This document shows, piece by piece, positions 8,215 through 16,632 of a stretch of 46,376 nt of DNA. Below the pieces are notes generated by a model that was not told where the DNA came from, searched no databases, and saw nothing but the letters and a program-made list of their open reading frames with translations. The position numbers and the translations under genes were made by a program. This DNA is from a virus: positions 1-46,376 of IMG/VR virus record IMGVR_UViG_3300002144_000382. One strand, written 5' to 3'. Within the stretch, counting starts at the first letter, position 1; each line of letters begins with the position of its first letter.

Positions 8215-9906
8215 ATGGCATTTCAAGTATCACCAGGTGTCGAAGTAAAAGAAATCGACGCTACAAGTGTGGTTCCAGCTGTTTCTACCAGTATTGGTGG
8301 ATTTGCTGGCTCATTTAATTGGGGTCCGGTAGAAGAAATAGTAACAGTTGGTTCTGAGAAAGAGCTCGCTGCAAACTTCGGAACATCAGATTCTAACACA
8401 TTCAAATACTTCCTTACAGCAGCGGCATTTTTAAAATATGGTAGCGCTCTTAAGGTAGTCCGTGCAGACGCAGGAGCAGTTAATGCTACTACTGACGGTA
8501 CTGGACAATTAATTAAAAACAAAGATGATTATGAAAATAATTATTCTTCAGGCGAGTTAAGCAAAGGGATTTGGGCATCCAAGTATCCCAGCGTTTTAGG
8601 AAACAGTATTAGTGTTTCTATCTGTACTCAAGGTATTACTAGCTTTACTGGTTGGGCTTATTCTAGCTCATTCGATTCAGCTCCTGGCACCTCAGAGTAT
8701 GCAACTAACTTGGGCAAAGGATCAGCCAATGACGAGATGCACATTGCTATTATTGATACTAATGGCCTGTTTTCAGGAACCGTTGGCGCAGTATTAGAAA
8801 CTTTTGCTTATGTTTCACAAGCATCAGATGCTAAGAAATCAGACGGCACATCTAACTATTATAAAGAAGTTATTAATGGTAGTTCGAAATATATTTGGTG
8901 GATCGATCACTCCCCTACTTTAAGCGATGCGGGTCAAGCACTTTCTAGTGCAAGTGTTACTGCATTCACAATATCTACTTCAGCTATTGATAATAACCTA
9001 AGTGGTGGTATAGATCCTTCTAGTGTTAGTGTTGGATCAATTCAAACAGCTTACAGCTTGTTCGAAGATTCAGAAACAGTTGATGTTAATCTTCTATTCT
9101 CTGTCCCTGATGCTAATGGTTCTAAGGATATTGCTGATCACCTAATAAGTATCGTAAATGCAAGAAAAGATTGTATGGCATTTGTATCTCCTCCTATTGA
9201 AGATACTGTTGGCACTTCTTCTCCTGCTGCAGACGTAAAGGTTTGGGCTGATTCACTTCCTTCAACCTCTTATGCTTCTACAGACTCTACCGCTCTTTAC
9301 GTCTATGATAAGTACAATGACGTATATCGATGGATTGGCGCTGCTGGTCATATGGCTGGTTTGTGTGCTAATGCTGATAGCGTAGCAGATGCTTGGTTCT
9401 CTCCAGCTGGTGTTAATAGAGGCCAATTGTTGGGTGTTACCAAGTTAGCGTTTAACCCGAAGAAAGCAGATCGTGATACACTTTATAAAGCTCGTGTTAA
9501 TCCGATTGTTGCATTCCCAGGTCAAGGAACAATGTTGTATGGTGATAAGACTCTACTGTCTAAGCCATCAGCATTTGACCGAATTAACGTTCGCAGATTG
9601 TTTATTGTATTGGAAAAGGCTATTGCAACTGCGGCTAAAGCACAGTTGTTTGAATTCAACGATGAATTTACAAGAGCCCAATTCCGCAATATGATTGAGC
9701 CATTTATGAGAGACGTTAAGGGAAGACGTGGACTTACAGACTTTTTGGTAGTTTGTGATACTACAAATAATACGGGTGAAGTTATTGATGGTAATAGATT
9801 CGTTGCTGATATTTATGTCAAGCCAGCTAGATCTATTAACTTCATTACTCTTAACTTCATTGCAACAAGAACAGGTGTCGATTTCAACGAAATCGCCGGC
9901 GTTTAA
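8215..9906 (+). CDS. gp18: Tail sheath protein gp18
   Basis: A 563-residue protein (T4 gp18 is 659, so the variable protruding domains are shorter). The start SPGVEVKEIDATSVVPAVST and GFAGSFNWGPV are the classical sheath N-terminus. The C-terminal part (MLYGDKTLLSKPSAFDRINVRR, FVVADIYVKPARSINFITLNF-like end) is the conserved core that forms the contractile lattice. It is preceded by its own late promoter and a GAGAGGA ribosome binding site, consistent with high expression. Confidence 0.95.
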   Translation: MAFQVSPGVEVKEIDATSVVPAVSTSIGGFAGSFNWGPVEEIVTVGSEKELAANFGTSDSNTFKYFLTAAAFLKYGSALKVVRADAGAVNATTDGTGQLIKNKDDYENNYSSGELSKGIWASKYPSVLGNSISVSICTQGITSFTGWAYSSSFDSAPGTSEYATNLGKGSANDEMHIAIIDTNGLFSGTVGAVLETFAYVSQASDAKKSDGTSNYYKEVINGSSKYIWWIDHSPTLSDAGQALSSASVTAFTISTSAIDNNLSGGIDPSSVSVGSIQTAYSLFEDSETVDVNLLFSVPDANGSKDIADHLISIVNARKDCMAFVSPPIEDTVGTSSPAADVKVWADSLPSTSYASTDSTALYVYDKYNDVYRWIGAAGHMAGLCANADSVADAWFSPAGVNRGQLLGVTKLAFNPKKADRDTLYKARVNPIVAFPGQGTMLYGDKTLLSKPSAFDRINVRRLFIVLEKAIATAAKAQLFEFNDEFTRAQFRNMIEPFMRDVKGRRGLTDFLVVCDTTNNTGEVIDGNRFVADIYVKPARSINFITLNFIATRTGVDFNEIAGV

Positions 9907-9922
9907 TTAGGAGATTATAGAA

Positions 9923-10447
9923 ATGGCAATTTTAGGTGTAGATGATTTCAAATCCAAGTTAGTTGGAGGCGGCGCTAGGTCCAACCTGTTTAAGGTTACC
10001 TTGAACTTTCCTGGCTATGCTTCAGGTAATGTTGAACTCACTTCTTTCATGTGTAAAGCAGCATCGTTTCCAGCATCAAACGTAGCTACTGTAACCGTAC
10101 CTTTCAGAGGACGTCAACTGCAAATCGCAGGCGATCGTACTTTTGATCCATGGTCAATTACAGTAATTAATGATACTGGTTTCGAAGTTCGAAATGCGTT
10201 TGAAAGATGGAGTAACGGCATTAATTCTCATGCGGCAAATACCGGGTTAGTTAACCCTTCTGATTACCAAGCTGATGCTATTATTGAGCAGCTTGATAAA
10301 GCAGGTAATGTTACTAAGAAGTATGATTTCAGAGGCATTTGGCCAAGCTCAATCGCAGCGATTGAAGTGGCTTATGATGCAGAAGGAATCGAAGAATTCA
10401 CGGTTGAGCTTCAAGTTCAATACTGGGAATCTGATACAACTTCGTAA
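9923..10447 (+). CDS. gp19: Tail tube protein gp19
   Basis: A 174-residue protein (T4 gp19 is 163), directly after the sheath gene as in T4. The motif PFRGRQLQIAGDRTFDPW (Gly-Asp-Arg core), followed by an alternating beta pattern and an NAFERW helix, identifies the tube fold. It polymerises into the inner tail tube through which DNA passes. RBS TAGGAGA lies upstream of ATG. A paralogue of this family occurs at 15654-16121. Confidence 0.93.
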   Translation: MAILGVDDFKSKLVGGGARSNLFKVTLNFPGYASGNVELTSFMCKAASFPASNVATVTVPFRGRQLQIAGDRTFDPWSITVINDTGFEVRNAFERWSNGINSHAANTGLVNPSDYQADAIIEQLDKAGNVTKKYDFRGIWPSSIAAIEVAYDAEGIEEFTVELQVQYWESDTTS

Positions 10448-10456
10448 AAATAGGTA

Positions 10457-10464
10457 TATAAATA
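10457..10464 (+). promoter_or_regulatory. T4-type late promoter (TATAAATA) for portal gene
   Basis: Exact TATAAATA 53 bp upstream of the TTG start of gene 20. The short leader contains the inverted repeat GGGGGCAG..CTGCCCC (about 10472-10494) just before the ribosome binding site. Confidence 0.85.
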
Positions 10465-10516
10465 GTATTAGAGGGGGCAGATTTGTTCTGCCCCTGATAA
10501 TATAGGAGATTATATT

Positions 10517-12010
10517 TTGGCAGAATTTTTTGGTTTCGAAATCAAAAGGAAGCAAGAAGATCTTCCTCTGGTTTCGTTTGTTCCTGATACGGAAGAGGAT
10601 GGCGCTGGTGTTATTACAACCGGTGGACATTTTGGTGTTTATGTTGACCAATCAGGGGGTGAAGCTAAAACAGAGGTAGACCTTATATACAAATATAGAG
10701 ATGCCGCTTCACAGCCAGAATGTGATGCAGCTATTGAAGATATTATTAATGAGGCAATTATTGGCGATCATAATGATGTACCAGTGGAAATTGTATTAGA
10801 CGAGGTTGAAGCCTCTGACAAAATAAAAGAAATGGTTAGAGATGAATTTTACGCCGTATTGGGCCTATTAAACTTTAATCAGTATGCGCATGATATTTTT
10901 CGTAGATGGTATGTAGATGGTAGGTTACCATATCATATTATTATCGATAATAAAAGTCCCAAAAAGGGGATTTTGGAATTAAGATATATTGACCCTACAA
11001 AGTTAAGAAAGATTAAAGAAATAGAGGAAAAAACTGATCCATTGACTGGTAACAAGCTAGTCGTGGGACAAAAAGAGTACTTCCTTTTTCAAGATGATAA
11101 AATGGGTTTAAATTCGCAAGGGCTTAAGATTCACCCAGACTCTATTGCTTATGCAACTTCGGGTTTATTGGATCCTTCCCGAAAAAGGATTATGTCCTAT
11201 TTGCAAAAAGCTATTAAGCCAGTTAACCAGCTTCGAATGATGGAAGACTCCTTAGTAATCTATCGAATCTCTCGTGCTCCTGAAAGACGGATATTTTATA
11301 TTGATGTTGGTAACTTGCCTAAGGGTAAAGCGGAAGAATACCTTCGCGGTATCATGAACCAATATCGAAACAAACTAGTCTATGATGCTAGTACTGGAGA
11401 AATAAAAGATGATCGCAAGCATATGTCAATGCTTGAAGACTTTTTCTTGCCCCGTAGAGAAGGCGGGCGTGGCACTGAAATCTCTACTCTGCCAGGCGGT
11501 GAAAATCTCGGGCAGATTGATGATATCATTTACTTCCAGAAAAAGCTTTATAGATCTCTTAACGTTCCGTTAAACAGATTAGAGCAGGAATCGCAGTTTA
11601 GTTTAGGTAGATCTAATGAAGTATCCAGAGACGAAATTAAGTTTAAAAAGTTTATTGATAGATTAAGAAAAAGATTCTCTGACTTATTCATGCAGTTATT
11701 AAAGACCCAACTGATTTTAAAAGGTATTATTACAAGAGAAGAATGGGCTTCATGGAAAGAATCCATACAGTTTAACTATATCGAAGACAACTACTTTTCG
11801 GAATTAAAAGAATCCGAGATGATTAGGGAGAGATTCGAAATGTTGGCTTCCCTTGATGAGTATGTTGGTAAATACATATCTAATGCTTGGGTACGTAAAA
11901 ATGTTCTTAAGTTTACTGATGATGAAGTTAAGACCATGGAAAAAGAGATTGCTGATGAGGATAAAGCTGGCGAAAATGATATGCCAGATCCAGATGATAT
12001 CCGATACTAG
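10517..12010 (+). CDS. gp20: Portal protein gp20 (TTG start)
   Basis: A 497-residue protein (T4 gp20 is 524). Recognised by FFGFEIKRK at the N-terminus, the LELRYIDPTKLRKIKEI core, PERRIFYIDVGNLPKGKAEE and the DFFLPRREGGRGTEISTLPG segment, all typical of T4-type portals. It forms the dodecameric DNA channel and nucleates prohead assembly. The start is TTG at 10517, supported by AGGAG at 10504-10508 with an 8-nt spacer and by the match of MAEFFGFEIK to the family N-terminus; no ATG is near. Confidence 0.95.
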   Translation: MAEFFGFEIKRKQEDLPLVSFVPDTEEDGAGVITTGGHFGVYVDQSGGEAKTEVDLIYKYRDAASQPECDAAIEDIINEAIIGDHNDVPVEIVLDEVEASDKIKEMVRDEFYAVLGLLNFNQYAHDIFRRWYVDGRLPYHIIIDNKSPKKGILELRYIDPTKLRKIKEIEEKTDPLTGNKLVVGQKEYFLFQDDKMGLNSQGLKIHPDSIAYATSGLLDPSRKRIMSYLQKAIKPVNQLRMMEDSLVIYRISRAPERRIFYIDVGNLPKGKAEEYLRGIMNQYRNKLVYDASTGEIKDDRKHMSMLEDFFLPRREGGRGTEISTLPGGENLGQIDDIIYFQKKLYRSLNVPLNRLEQESQFSLGRSNEVSRDEIKFKKFIDRLRKRFSDLFMQLLKTQLILKGIITREEWASWKESIQFNYIEDNYFSELKESEMIRERFEMLASLDEYVGKYISNAWVRKNVLKFTDDEVKTMEKEIADEDKAGENDMPDPDDIRY

Positions 12011-12022
12011 GATTAATTTTAT

Positions 12023-12030
12023 TATAAATA
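12023..12030 (+). promoter_or_regulatory. T4-type late promoter (TATAAATA) for prohead core genes
   Basis: Exact TATAAATA 19 bp upstream of the 12049 start codon. The leader would be very short (about 6-8 nt), and AAGAGGG at 12034-12040 would lie at or near its 5' end. Confidence 0.8.
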
Positions 12031-12048
12031 TATAAGAGGGTAATATAA

Positions 12049-12216
12049 ATGACAGTAAAAGACATTATAGATTCTGTAAAAGACGGAGATAGTCTAAATG
12101 CAGAAAAGTCCTTTAGTGCAGTAATGGCAGATAAGATAAGTGCTGCATTAGATAGCAAAAGAATAGAAACAGCCTCATCAATGATTGCTGGTCGTAAAAC
12201 AGAAGAAGATGCATAG
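12049..12216 (+). CDS. gp67: Prohead core protein gp67-like (55 aa)
   Basis: A 55-residue protein starting MTVKDIIDSVKDGDSLNAEK and containing FSAVMADKISAALDSKR. The V-K-D-I-I-D-S-V..G-D..A..SF..VMADKI pattern is that of the short gp67-type core proteins found between portal and protease genes in T4-like phages. In T4, gp67 is an internal prohead core protein degraded by gp21 during maturation. RBS AAGAGGG and a late promoter lie directly upstream. Its size makes it easy to miss. Confidence 0.7.
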   Translation: MTVKDIIDSVKDGDSLNAEKSFSAVMADKISAALDSKRIETASSMIAGRKTEEDA

Positions 12217-12218
12217 TA

Positions 12219-12452
12219 ATGATTTCGTTCCTTCAATTAAGAGAAAAAATCAAGCTCGATGCTGGTGAAAAAGAAGTTAGTACAGTAATGGGCGGCAAAG
12301 GAAAAAAGGCAGAAATATCTATCTCTAAAAAGGGGAATAGATACTCTGTCTATATTAATAGCGAAAAGCTGGATGATAACTTCACTAGCGAAAAAGAAGC
12401 TAAAACTGCAGCCGATGACTTTCTTAAGTTGATGGGTGAAGAATTACAATAG
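12219..12452 (+). CDS. Small basic protein, probable prohead core (gp68 position)
   Basis: A 77-residue, Lys/Glu-rich protein starting two bases after the gp67-like stop, so translation is probably coupled. The centre (AEISISKKGNRYSVYINSEK) reads as two beta strands, flanked by charged helices. It occupies the place of T4 gene 68 (141 aa, prohead core), but sequence similarity is too weak for me to confirm it. A capsid-core role is inferred from the location between gene 67 and gene 21. Confidence 0.6.
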   Translation: MISFLQLREKIKLDAGEKEVSTVMGGKGKKAEISISKKGNRYSVYINSEKLDDNFTSEKEAKTAADDFLKLMGEELQ

Positions 12453-12461
12453 GGATTAGAT

Positions 12462-13112
12462 ATGAAGCTAATTGCAGAATATTTTGAAAGCGATTTACAA
12501 CTTATTCAGGAAGCTGATAAGAATGGTAAAAAAAGTCTTGCGATTGAAGGAGTCTTCATGCAAGCCGACCAAAAGAATAGAAATGGTCGGATTTATGAAA
12601 AAAAGATTTTAGAGCGTGCTGTTGCAAAGTACGTAAAAGAACAAGTTAGTACTGGTCGTGCAGTTGGTGAGTTAAACCATCCGGAAGGACCACAGATTAA
12701 CTTGGATAAAGTTTCGCATCGTATTACTGAACTCCGTTGGGATGGCAGTGATGTGATAGGAAAGGCATCGATACTTAACACTCCAATGGGCAATATCGTT
12801 AGCGGTTTGCTTGAAGGTGGGGTTAAGCTTGGTGTATCAAGTCGTGGTATGGGTAGTCTTGTTCAAAAGAATGGCATTAATTACGTGACTGATGACTTTA
12901 TGTTATCCACCGTAGATATAGTCCAAGACCCTTCCGCTCCAGAGGCATTTGTCAATGGAATTATGGAAGGTGTAGATTGGATATGGGATAATGGTATTCT
13001 TAAACAACAAGAGATTGAATTAATTGAGACTGAAATAAAAACCGCTCGAAATATGGGTTCTTCCGATATTGAGATTAAAGCGTTTAAGAATTTCCTCTCG
13101 AAACTTGTATAA
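12462..13112 (+). CDS. gp21: Prohead core protease gp21
   Basis: A 216-residue serine protease (T4 gp21 is 212). Catalytic His is in GELNHPEG (His73) and the nucleophile Ser in GVSSRGMG (Ser126/127), the arrangement of herpesvirus-like/HK97-type prohead proteases. The N-terminal AIEGVFMQADQKNRNGRIY is the family signature. It digests the core and trims the capsid protein after prohead assembly, cutting after (L/I)-x-E. A matching site is present in gp23 here (ISE, residues 56-58). Confidence 0.95.
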   Translation: MKLIAEYFESDLQLIQEADKNGKKSLAIEGVFMQADQKNRNGRIYEKKILERAVAKYVKEQVSTGRAVGELNHPEGPQINLDKVSHRITELRWDGSDVIGKASILNTPMGNIVSGLLEGGVKLGVSSRGMGSLVQKNGINYVTDDFMLSTVDIVQDPSAPEAFVNGIMEGVDWIWDNGILKQQEIELIETEIKTARNMGSSDIEIKAFKNFLSKLV

Positions 13113-13133
13113 CTCTTATAGGAGAGAAAAGAT

Positions 13134-14213
13134 ATGTCTGAAGACACAAGGGTAGAAGTCTTAGAAGACATTTCAAATGAAGAGCTTGTTCAGGAAGAGC
13201 TCGTTGATGACGCACAAGTAATCGACGAGGATGTTCTCGAAGAAGGTAAGGCTAAAGCAGAAGAAGAAGGTGTTGAAATCGAAATCGACGGTGACGAAGA
13301 TGAAGATGAGGAAGAGGAAGAAACTCCTGCTCCTAAGATGGAAATGCCCAAAACTAAAGCTGGCGTTATTCAAGCTGCAGTTGAAATGTTGAAAAAGGCA
13401 AAGAAAGAAGATGCACAAAGCATGTTTGCCAAAATGACCAAGGTAGAAGAAAGCACTGTAGAAGAGGGTGATGTTCAAATCTCTCACATTGATTACTCTG
13501 AAGATCTTGATATTTTAGTAAATGAAGAAGCTACTCTTTCTGAAGGTTTCCGATTAAAAGCATCAACTATTTTTGAAGCAGCTTTGAAAAGCAAAGTTTC
13601 TGCTGAAATTGATAGACTTGAAGCTGAATACTCACAAAACCTAGAAGAAGAAGTTACTGAATTCCAAAGCTCACTAGTAGAGAAAGTAGATTCTTACTTG
13701 AACTATGTTGTTGAAAATTGGATGAAGGATAACGAAGTAGCAGTAGTTTCTGGTCTTAAGACTGAAATTGCTGAAGGCTTTATCACTTCTTTACAAACTG
13801 TATTTAAAGAGCACTATATTGAAGTACCAGAAGGCAAGACTGATCTGATTGATGAATTGTCCGATCAAGTTGCTGAGCTGGAAGAGTCTCTTAATAAATC
13901 CACCGAAGATAACATTCGTTTACACGAGGCTAATCAAGCTCACGCTAAGAAAGAAATTATTCGAAATGCATCTTCAGGACTGTCCGAATCAGAAGCTGAA
14001 AAACTTCAATCTTTCGTAGAAGATATCGATTTTGATAATACTGAAACCTTTGAAATGAAGGTTAAAGTTATTAAAGAATCATACTTTTCACAGAAGAATG
14101 AGTCAGTAGATGAAGCTAACAGTCTAATCGGCGAAGATACAGCACCTGCTGTAGCACTCTCCGAAGTAATGACTAGATACACTCAAGCAATTACAAACAA
14201 CCTTAAAAAATAA
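13134..14213 (+). CDS. gp22: Prohead scaffold core protein gp22
   Basis: A 359-residue, strongly acidic and helical protein, longer than T4 gp22 (269). Residues ~30-65 are a very acidic low-complexity stretch (EIDGDEDEDEEEEE), after which PKTKAGVIQAAVEMLKKAKK begins the conserved region. The C-terminal half (ELSDQVAELEESL, IRNASSGLSESEAEKLQSF, NNLKK end) is predicted coiled coil, the usual scaffold core. Position between 21 and 23 is diagnostic. It should be degraded by gp21 during maturation. Confidence 0.88.
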   Translation: MSEDTRVEVLEDISNEELVQEELVDDAQVIDEDVLEEGKAKAEEEGVEIEIDGDEDEDEEEEETPAPKMEMPKTKAGVIQAAVEMLKKAKKEDAQSMFAKMTKVEESTVEEGDVQISHIDYSEDLDILVNEEATLSEGFRLKASTIFEAALKSKVSAEIDRLEAEYSQNLEEEVTEFQSSLVEKVDSYLNYVVENWMKDNEVAVVSGLKTEIAEGFITSLQTVFKEHYIEVPEGKTDLIDELSDQVAELEESLNKSTEDNIRLHEANQAHAKKEIIRNASSGLSESEAEKLQSFVEDIDFDNTETFEMKVKVIKESYFSQKNESVDEANSLIGEDTAPAVALSEVMTRYTQAITNNLKK

Positions 14214-14237
14214 ACATCTTAATTGGAGAAAATAAAA

Positions 14238-15566
14238 ATGTTTACTGCTGATCAAAATTTGATGGAAAAATGGGCACCTGTCCTAGAGCATTCTGCTGCT
14301 CCTACTATTGCAGATAGCCATAAGCGCTCTGTTACAGCTCGTCTTTTGGAAAACCAAGAAATTGCTATGCGCGAAGATCGTGCACAATCTCAGGGTAACT
14401 ACATTTCTGAAACTGCTGCTAATGCTGGTTTCGGTGGTGCTAATGCTAACATGGCTGGCTTTGACCCCGTACTGATTTCTTTGGTACGTCGTGCAATGCC
14501 TAACCTGATTGCTTATGATATTGCTGGCGTTCAGCCAATGACCGGTCCTACTGGTCTGATCTTCGCTATGAAGAGCAAGTATGCAACTCAAGGCGGAACA
14601 GAGGCATTCTTTGATGAAGCTAATACCGGTTTTTCTGGTACTGGTACTCAACAAGCTGATCCTACTGGTTTGGGCGGTGTTACTGATGCAGTAGCTGGAG
14701 AAGGCATTGTTAATGAAACAGACGTATTGTCTGGTCTTGGTCTTGGTCTTAGTACTGCTGCTGCTGAAGCCCTGGGTAATACTGGTGGTAATTTTGGTGA
14801 AATGGCTTTCTCAATCGAGAAATCAACTGTTACTGCTAAGTCACGTGCACTGAAAGCTGAGTACACTATGGAATTGGCTCAAGACCTTAAAGCTGTACAT
14901 GGTCTGGACGCTGAAGCAGAACTTGCTAACATCCTTTCTTCTGAAATTCTGGCTGAAATCAACCGTGAGATGGTACGTACGGTTATGTCTAAAGCTAAGA
15001 TCGGTGCTCGTCAATCAAATACTGCCATTAACGGTATATTTAATGTCGAAACTGATTCTGACGGTCGTTGGATGGCAGAGAAGTTCAAAGGTCTTGTTAT
15101 GCAGCTTGAAAGAGAAGCTAACGTGATTGCTAAAGAAACTCGTCGCGGTAAGGGTAACTATGTTATCGTTTCTTCAGACGTTGCTTCTGCACTTGCTGCT
15201 TCTGGCATGTTGGACTACTCACCTGCTCTTTCTACTAACCTGAACGTTGATGACACTGGCAACACTTTCGCAGGTGTTCTTAATGGTCGTATGAAAGTTT
15301 ATATCGATCCATATGCTACTGTAGACTTCGCTTGTGTTGGCTATCGTGGTTCTAATCCGTATGATGCTGGTTTGTTCTACTGCCCATACGTACCATTAAC
15401 TATGGTTAAAGCTGTTGGTGAAGTTGACTTCCAGCCACGTATCGGCTTCAAGACTCGATATGGTATGGTTGCTAACCCATTCGTAGCTGCTGATGGTACT
15501 GGCGCTGATCGTTCAAATCCTTACTTCCGAATTTTCCGGATTGATGGTTTGATGACAACTGTATAA
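14238..15566 (+). CDS. gp23: Major capsid protein gp23
   Basis: A 442-residue protein (T4 gp23 is 521). ATG at 14238 with GGAG at 14225-14228 is the likely start; an upstream TTG at 14223 would overlap the ribosome binding site. The family core MVRRAxPNLIAYDIxGVQPM-PTG is present as LVRRAMPNLIAYDIAGVQPM, followed by a phenylalanine-rich shell domain. A gp21 cleavage site is predicted after Glu58 (ISE|T), giving a mature protein starting TAANAGFGG. Codon choice (ggt, gct, cgt) is visibly more uniform than in neighbours, as expected for the most abundant virion protein. Confidence 0.96.
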   Translation: MFTADQNLMEKWAPVLEHSAAPTIADSHKRSVTARLLENQEIAMREDRAQSQGNYISETAANAGFGGANANMAGFDPVLISLVRRAMPNLIAYDIAGVQPMTGPTGLIFAMKSKYATQGGTEAFFDEANTGFSGTGTQQADPTGLGGVTDAVAGEGIVNETDVLSGLGLGLSTAAAEALGNTGGNFGEMAFSIEKSTVTAKSRALKAEYTMELAQDLKAVHGLDAEAELANILSSEILAEINREMVRTVMSKAKIGARQSNTAINGIFNVETDSDGRWMAEKFKGLVMQLEREANVIAKETRRGKGNYVIVSSDVASALAASGMLDYSPALSTNLNVDDTGNTFAGVLNGRMKVYIDPYATVDFACVGYRGSNPYDAGLFYCPYVPLTMVKAVGEVDFQPRIGFKTRYGMVANPFVAADGTGADRSNPYFRIFRIDGLMTTV

Positions 15567-15591
15567 GCTTAAGTTTTTTAAATAAGCTTGG

Positions 15592-15619
15592 AAAAGGACT
15601 CTTCGGAGTCCTTTTTTTT
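15592..15619 (+). terminator. Rho-independent terminator with UUCG loop
   Basis: GGACTC-TTCG-GAGTCC with AAAA before the stem and eight T after it, 26 bp after the gp23 stop. The UUCG tetraloop makes it very stable. A second inverted repeat (AAGCTTA at 15565-15571 with TAAGCTT at 15583-15589) lies just upstream. It closes the capsid transcript and insulates it from the next late promoter 4 bp later. Confidence 0.95.
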
Positions 15620-15622
15620 GTG

Positions 15623-15630
15623 TATAAATA
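15623..15630 (+). promoter_or_regulatory. T4-type late promoter (TATAAATA) after the gp23 terminator
   Basis: Exact TATAAATA 3 bp after the terminator T-run and 24 bp before the ATG of the second tube-like protein. RBS GAAGGAGA lies at 15639-15646. Confidence 0.85.
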
Positions 15631-15653
15631 AAAGATAGAAGGAGATACAATAT

Positions 15654-16121
15654 ATGGCACTTACAACTAACAAAAACTTTTTAAGTCCTGTCGGCTTTAG
15701 TTTTAAAATTGATTCTGTTAATTACCCCAATTTGGAGTACTTTTGCACAGCGGTGACACTCCCGGGTTTAAGTATAGCCGAAGCGTCAATGCCGTATAGA
15801 GGCGCATCTTTAGCATTTACAGGTGATAGAATTATTTTTGATGACCTTAGCATTAGATTTAATATTACGGAAAACATGGAAAACTATATCGAGACATTCG
15901 ATTGGATCCATAGTTTAATTCAATCAAACAATGCGGAAAGTCTAAAAGTTGATGCTACTCTGATGGTATTATCTTCCCATAACAATGTAACAAAACAGAT
16001 TAAATTCTCAGGGGTATTCCCAAACAGTTTAAGCTCTGTGGAGTTTAACAGTCAAGCGGCTGATATAGAATACTTACAGGCAGATCTAAGTTTAAAATAT
16101 ACATCATTTGAGTTCGTTTAG
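15654..16121 (+). CDS. gp19-family tail tube-like protein (paralogue)
   Basis: A 155-residue protein resembling the tube protein at 9923: PYRGASLAFTGDRIIFDDLSI lines up with PFRGRQLQIAGDRTFDPWSI, sharing the Gly-Asp-Arg core, and both end with an alternating beta strand pattern. T4 also has a second gp19-related protein (gp54) in the baseplate. This copy may be a tail tube initiator or baseplate-tube adaptor. Its own late promoter, and its separation from the 18-19 pair, argue for a distinct role or dosage. Confidence 0.75.
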   Translation: MALTTNKNFLSPVGFSFKIDSVNYPNLEYFCTAVTLPGLSIAEASMPYRGASLAFTGDRIIFDDLSIRFNITENMENYIETFDWIHSLIQSNNAESLKVDATLMVLSSHNNVTKQIKFSGVFPNSLSSVEFNSQAADIEYLQADLSLKYTSFEFV

Positions 16122-16124
16122 TTA

Positions 16125-16153
16125 TTTACTTTATGTCATTTTTATGGTATAAT
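16125..16153 (+). promoter_or_regulatory. Early/middle sigma70-type promoter for uvsY-uvsW
   Basis: TTTACT (16125-16130), 17-bp spacer, TATAAT (16148-16153) preceded by TGG (extended -10). It lacks the G-run found before the other early promoters. RBS ATGGAGAG lies ahead of the uvsY ATG. Confidence 0.75.
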
Positions 16154-16185
16154 AGATATTAAGTAACCTATAATATGGAGAGATA

Positions 16186-16632
16186 ATGAATAACCTTGAG
16201 CAAATCCTTGAGATGTGGAAGAAAGATACCATAATCGATGAGATGGAGTTAGACGAAGCATCCAGAGATTCGGCTAAACTTCATGGAAAGTACCTTGAAC
16301 TATTAAGTGTAAATCGTCTTAGACATAAAAAGTTTGAGATGGACTTTAAGGTACTTTTAAAGAATAAATGGTTATGGTATAATGGGAAGTTAACAAAAGC
16401 GGAAATGGATGACCTTGGATGGGGTTATGATCCGTTAAATGGTCTTACAGTATTAAAGGGAGATATGGATAGATTCTATGATGCTGATCCTGATATACAA
16501 GCGGTGCAGGCTAAAATAGAATACCAATCTGAAATAAATGCAGCTTTAAAAGAGATTATAGATAATATTAAATGGAGACATAGTAATATTAAAAATATAA
16601 TCGATTGGAAGAAATTTACTAGTGGAATGTAA
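16186..16632 (+). CDS. uvsY: Recombination mediator UvsY
   Basis: A 148-residue, mostly helical protein (T4 UvsY is 137). The layout (EMWKKDTIIDEMELDEASRD..., K-x-L-L-K-N-K-W-L-W-Y-N-G-K, VLKGDMDRFYDADPDI, C-terminal IKWRHSNIKNIIDWKKF) follows UvsY closely. UvsY loads UvsX recombinase onto gp32-coated single-stranded DNA. Its stop overlaps the uvsW ATG (TAATG), giving a coupled uvsY-uvsW unit as in many T4-like phages. Confidence 0.88.
   Translation: MNNLEQILEMWKKDTIIDEMELDEASRDSAKLHGKYLELLSVNRLRHKKFEMDFKVLLKNKWLWYNGKLTKAEMDDLGWGYDPLNGLTVLKGDMDRFYDADPDIQAVQAKIEYQSEINAALKEIIDNIKWRHSNIKNIIDWKKFTSGM

Noticed and set aside
13173-13487. Phe/Leu-rich minus-strand open frame opposite gene 22
   Set aside because: It is the complement of the Glu/Asp/Lys-rich scaffold codons and overlaps a well-supported gene.
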